Below, one piece after another: positions 62,392-64,000 of a stretch of 64,000 nt of DNA. The notes under the pieces were generated by a model. That model searched no databases. It had not been told where the DNA came from and worked only from the letters and a program-made list of their open reading frames with translations. The stretch comes from Planomicrobium stackebrandtii (GTDB lineage: Bacteria; Bacillota; Bacilli; Bacillales_A; Planococcaceae): NCBI RefSeq assembly GCF_030814955.1, contig NZ_JAUSWB010000007.1:230659-294658 (forward strand), in the 5' to 3' direction. Positions within the stretch are counted from its first letter, which is position 1. Every line of letters starts with the position of its first letter. A program made the position numbers and the translations under genes.

Positions 62392-62889
62392 TTATCGTTT
62401 CCAGATTTTCTCGGAAGAAATCCATTTTTCCTGGTTTAGGTCCAGCGTCCGTTCTTCATCGTGGATTTGCAAGTACATGGGCATCGGATGTTGGGCCTGT
62501 CCTCCAACTTTCCACTTGGCAAGAAACCAGCTAAAAAAGACTTCCTGCCGTTTGGTGTCAATTTCCCATTCATGTTCTTCATAAAACTCCTCATACTCCT
62601 TGAATTCGGAGTTGGACAGGGAAAGGTAAGGGATCTCTTGTGAAGAGACACTGCTGATGAGATTTCCGCCTTCCGTGAGTCCCATTACTTCATTTGCGTG
62701 GTTATCATACGCAAAGAGAACAAAAGTGAGCTCGAATCTGGAAGGTTCGATGTAGAGGGTAAATAGTAGATTCTTTACATCCGGCGAAATTTTCAGCTCA
62801 CTAACCTTGCGAAGGTACGCGAGCAAAAGGTCATCCTTCTCCGCTAAATTACTGGCTACTAAAGCGATATAATCATCGACAACAAACAT
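62392..62889 (-). CDS. Hypothetical acidic protein (165 aa)
   Basis: This soluble, acidic, aromatic-rich protein (YEEFYEEHEWEIDTKRQEVF, FFSWFLAKWKVGG) has no membrane segment. The composition resembles SMI1/KNR4-type or other immunity proteins, but I cannot assign a family. The start has AAAGCGGGTG upstream on the minus strand. Confidence 0.5.
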   Translation of the reverse strand: MFVVDDYIALVASNLAEKDDLLLAYLRKVSELKISPDVKNLLFTLYIEPSRFELTFVLFAYDNHANEVMGLTEGGNLISSVSSQEIPYLSLSNSEFKEYEEFYEEHEWEIDTKRQEVFFSWFLAKWKVGGQAQHPMPMYLQIHDEERTLDLNQEKWISSEKIWKR

Positions 62890-63125
62890 CTGGCACCCGC
62901 TTTCAAAGTAAGTTTTCTAGGCATTCTTTTCTTCTACATTCATTATACAGCACCATCTTAATTGGGAAGCTCTGTTTATGGAAATCCCATCCGTAGGTGT
63001 TTAGTGACTTTCCCAAGCAGTGAATAGGCAGCTGAATACCTTTTTTTAACTTTCTGGTAGGTGGTAGAATGTAATAGCAGAAGACTGCTGTTACACAAGT
63101 CATAACCAGAGGGATGCGCACAAAG

Positions 63126-63488
63126 ATGAAAAAAAATGATTACATAATCCAGTCCCGATTAACTAATAAAGGGGAGTATGCCGTACAGGTAGAGATCAAG
63201 AGCGATGAAACAGAAGAAATGGCCATGATATTAGCAGGCATAAAAGCGCTGATTGGTATGATTGACTACACTTCAAGAGAGGATGGAGGAGACAGCACTT
63301 CAGAAGAGGATCGAGAAAAGTATAATCAGGCAATGAGAAAAATAATAGGCTATGTTGCAGATGATATCGGGTTAACTATGGGTTATTATATGAAGGAACT
63401 TCAGGCAAAGGTGTTTATTGATGAATCTGACGAGCACACTGTGAACCCTGATGTGCAAATGGAGCTTATCAAGAAGTATTTTGACTAA
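63126..63488 (+). CDS. Hypothetical soluble protein (120 aa)
   Basis: The product begins KKNDYIIQSRLTNKGEYAVQ and contains an acidic central stretch (SREDGGDSTSEEDREKYN) and helical ends. The in-frame ATG at 63114 touches GAGGG, so ATG 63126 is preferred. Not recognised. A left-box repeat lies 84 bases after its stop. Confidence 0.5.
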   Translation: MKKNDYIIQSRLTNKGEYAVQVEIKSDETEEMAMILAGIKALIGMIDYTSREDGGDSTSEEDREKYNQAMRKIIGYVADDIGLTMGYYMKELQAKVFIDESDEHTVNPDVQMELIKKYFD

Positions 63489-63571
63489 GCAGCTTTACTC
63501 TCACTGAGAACAAAACACGTTGAAATTTCTAAGGCTAAAATGAATCGGATAGAGAAGGAATTAAAAAACTA

Positions 63572-63598
63572 GTTAACATATCATTGAGTTATCGGAAG
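63572..63598 (+). repeat. Composite repeat, left box only (copy 11)
   Basis: GTTAACATATCATTGAGTTA with TCGGAAG matches the consensus closely, but neither hairpin nor right box follows. I see nothing recognisable between 63599 and 63870. Confidence 0.6.
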
Positions 63599-63870
63599 TG
63601 GTAAGTTTAAGTGCAAAACCTATAGAACAAGATGAATAATGAGCGGCATCAACCTTCCACTTATAACTACAAAAAATCCGGATTTTAGCTATTATCTATT
63701 TTCCAAAATTAGGTTTTGTTGTCGTCAAGGTTATTGAAGTTTTAACAGAACTAAATATTTCTCTCTTGGTAATACGCAATAGAATGTCTCCCAAGAGTGG
63801 ATGGTAAAAGTTATAAATAAATACCGCAGATAACTTCTTTAACTTTCTTCAAAATTCTAATAGATAGAAA

Positions 63871-63904
63871 AAATGGAAACTTGTATAAAAACAAGTTTCC
63901 ATTT
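63871..63904 (+). terminator. Hairpin (first of a tandem pair)
   Basis: AAATGGAAACTTGT and ACAAGTTTCCATTT are perfect 14-base arms around a 6-base loop. Confidence 0.7.
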
Positions 63905-63907
63905 ACA

Positions 63908-63941
63908 GGCTGTCGAGAAACCCTCTCGACAGCCTTTTTTT
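63908..63941 (+). terminator. Intrinsic terminator (second of a tandem pair)
   Basis: GGCTGTCGAGA and TCTCGACAGCC are perfect arms followed by seven T. It stands directly after the previous hairpin, far from any upstream gene end. Confidence 0.82.
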
Positions 63942-63997
63942 GTTTATTTTGATATTTTTTTGAGGTAAACTAAAAGAAAATGAAGGAGCGATGTCCC

Positions 63998-64000
63998 ATG
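63998..64000 (+). CDS. Start codon of a gene running out of the window
   Basis: ATG 63998 follows GAAGGAG at good spacing (another ATG at 63991 is too close). The product cannot be seen. Confidence 0.4.

Noticed and set aside
42890..63598. Integron attC sites as the identity of the composite repeats
   Set aside because: The one-gene, one-element layout is similar, but the ends do not carry the RYYYAAC and GTTRRRY core sites, the left and right boxes are only weakly complementary, and no integron integrase is in the window.
1..64000. tRNA or rRNA genes
   Set aside because: None was recognised by eye; a dedicated RNA search would settle this.

Overview
The window reads as chromosome of a low-to-mid GC Gram-positive of the Planococcaceae (Planococcus or Planomicrobium type), judged from protein families and gene order. 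The strongest clue is a block that follows the Bacillus subtilis ccdA-to-parC order: ccdA, a thioredoxin-like gene, ccdC and a YneK homologue (2.6-4.7 kb), then citB/acnA, yneP, yneQ, yneR, plsY, yneT, parE and parC (10.2-19.7 kb). The spore genes that sit among these in B. subtilis (cotM, sspO, sspP, tlp) are not here, which fits a lineage that does not sporulate.

Layout. 0-2.4 kb: the end of one half and all of the other half of a heterodimeric ABC exporter. 2.6-10 kb: cytochrome c biogenesis (CcdA, thioredoxin-like, CcdC), a DUF1659/DUF2922/YvrJ trio, a Sco copper chaperone, MscL, a wall hydrolase, a nicotinamidase-like hydrolase, a tyrosine recombinase homologue lacking key catalytic residues, and a DinB-fold protein. 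10-20 kb: aconitase, small yne genes, PlsY, and topoisomerase IV under a clear LexA box. 20-42.8 kb: ilvA, tag, an M3 peptidase, class III fructose bisphosphatase, a pair of half-size DMT transporters around a Crp/Fnr regulator, an orphan GAF/PAS histidine kinase, two Nudix proteins, an APH-fold kinase, an EamA transporter, a GNAT, a YeiH-type exporter divergent from a LysR regulator, a choloylglycine hydrolase, and an ABC transporter divergent from an OmpR-type two-component system.

42.8-64 kb is accessory in character: richer in A+T to the eye, with wide intergenic gaps, small membrane proteins, a MazEF-like toxin-antitoxin pair, an immunity-like protein, decayed genes (DinB remnant, HTH/coiled-coil DUF3967-like pseudogene, frameshifted small membrane gene, IS3-family end), a MacB-type ABC transporter, a GNAT, two neighbouring HExxH proteins and a membrane-anchored Asp-box protein. 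Two repeat families run through it. One is a composite element in the 3' untranslated region of gene after gene (left box ACATATCA...GTTATCGGAAG, a variable terminator hairpin, right box AAAGTGTACTTTTACGAACG). The other is a 32-base palindrome with a constant 8-base loop, four copies of which punctuate a run of small membrane-protein genes at 50.2-52.2 kb. Neither family was noticed in the first 42 kb. They are the least explained structures in the window.

Most core genes carry their own intrinsic terminators and good ribosome binding sites. Several start codons are assigned below from the ribosome binding site rather than from the longest reading frame.
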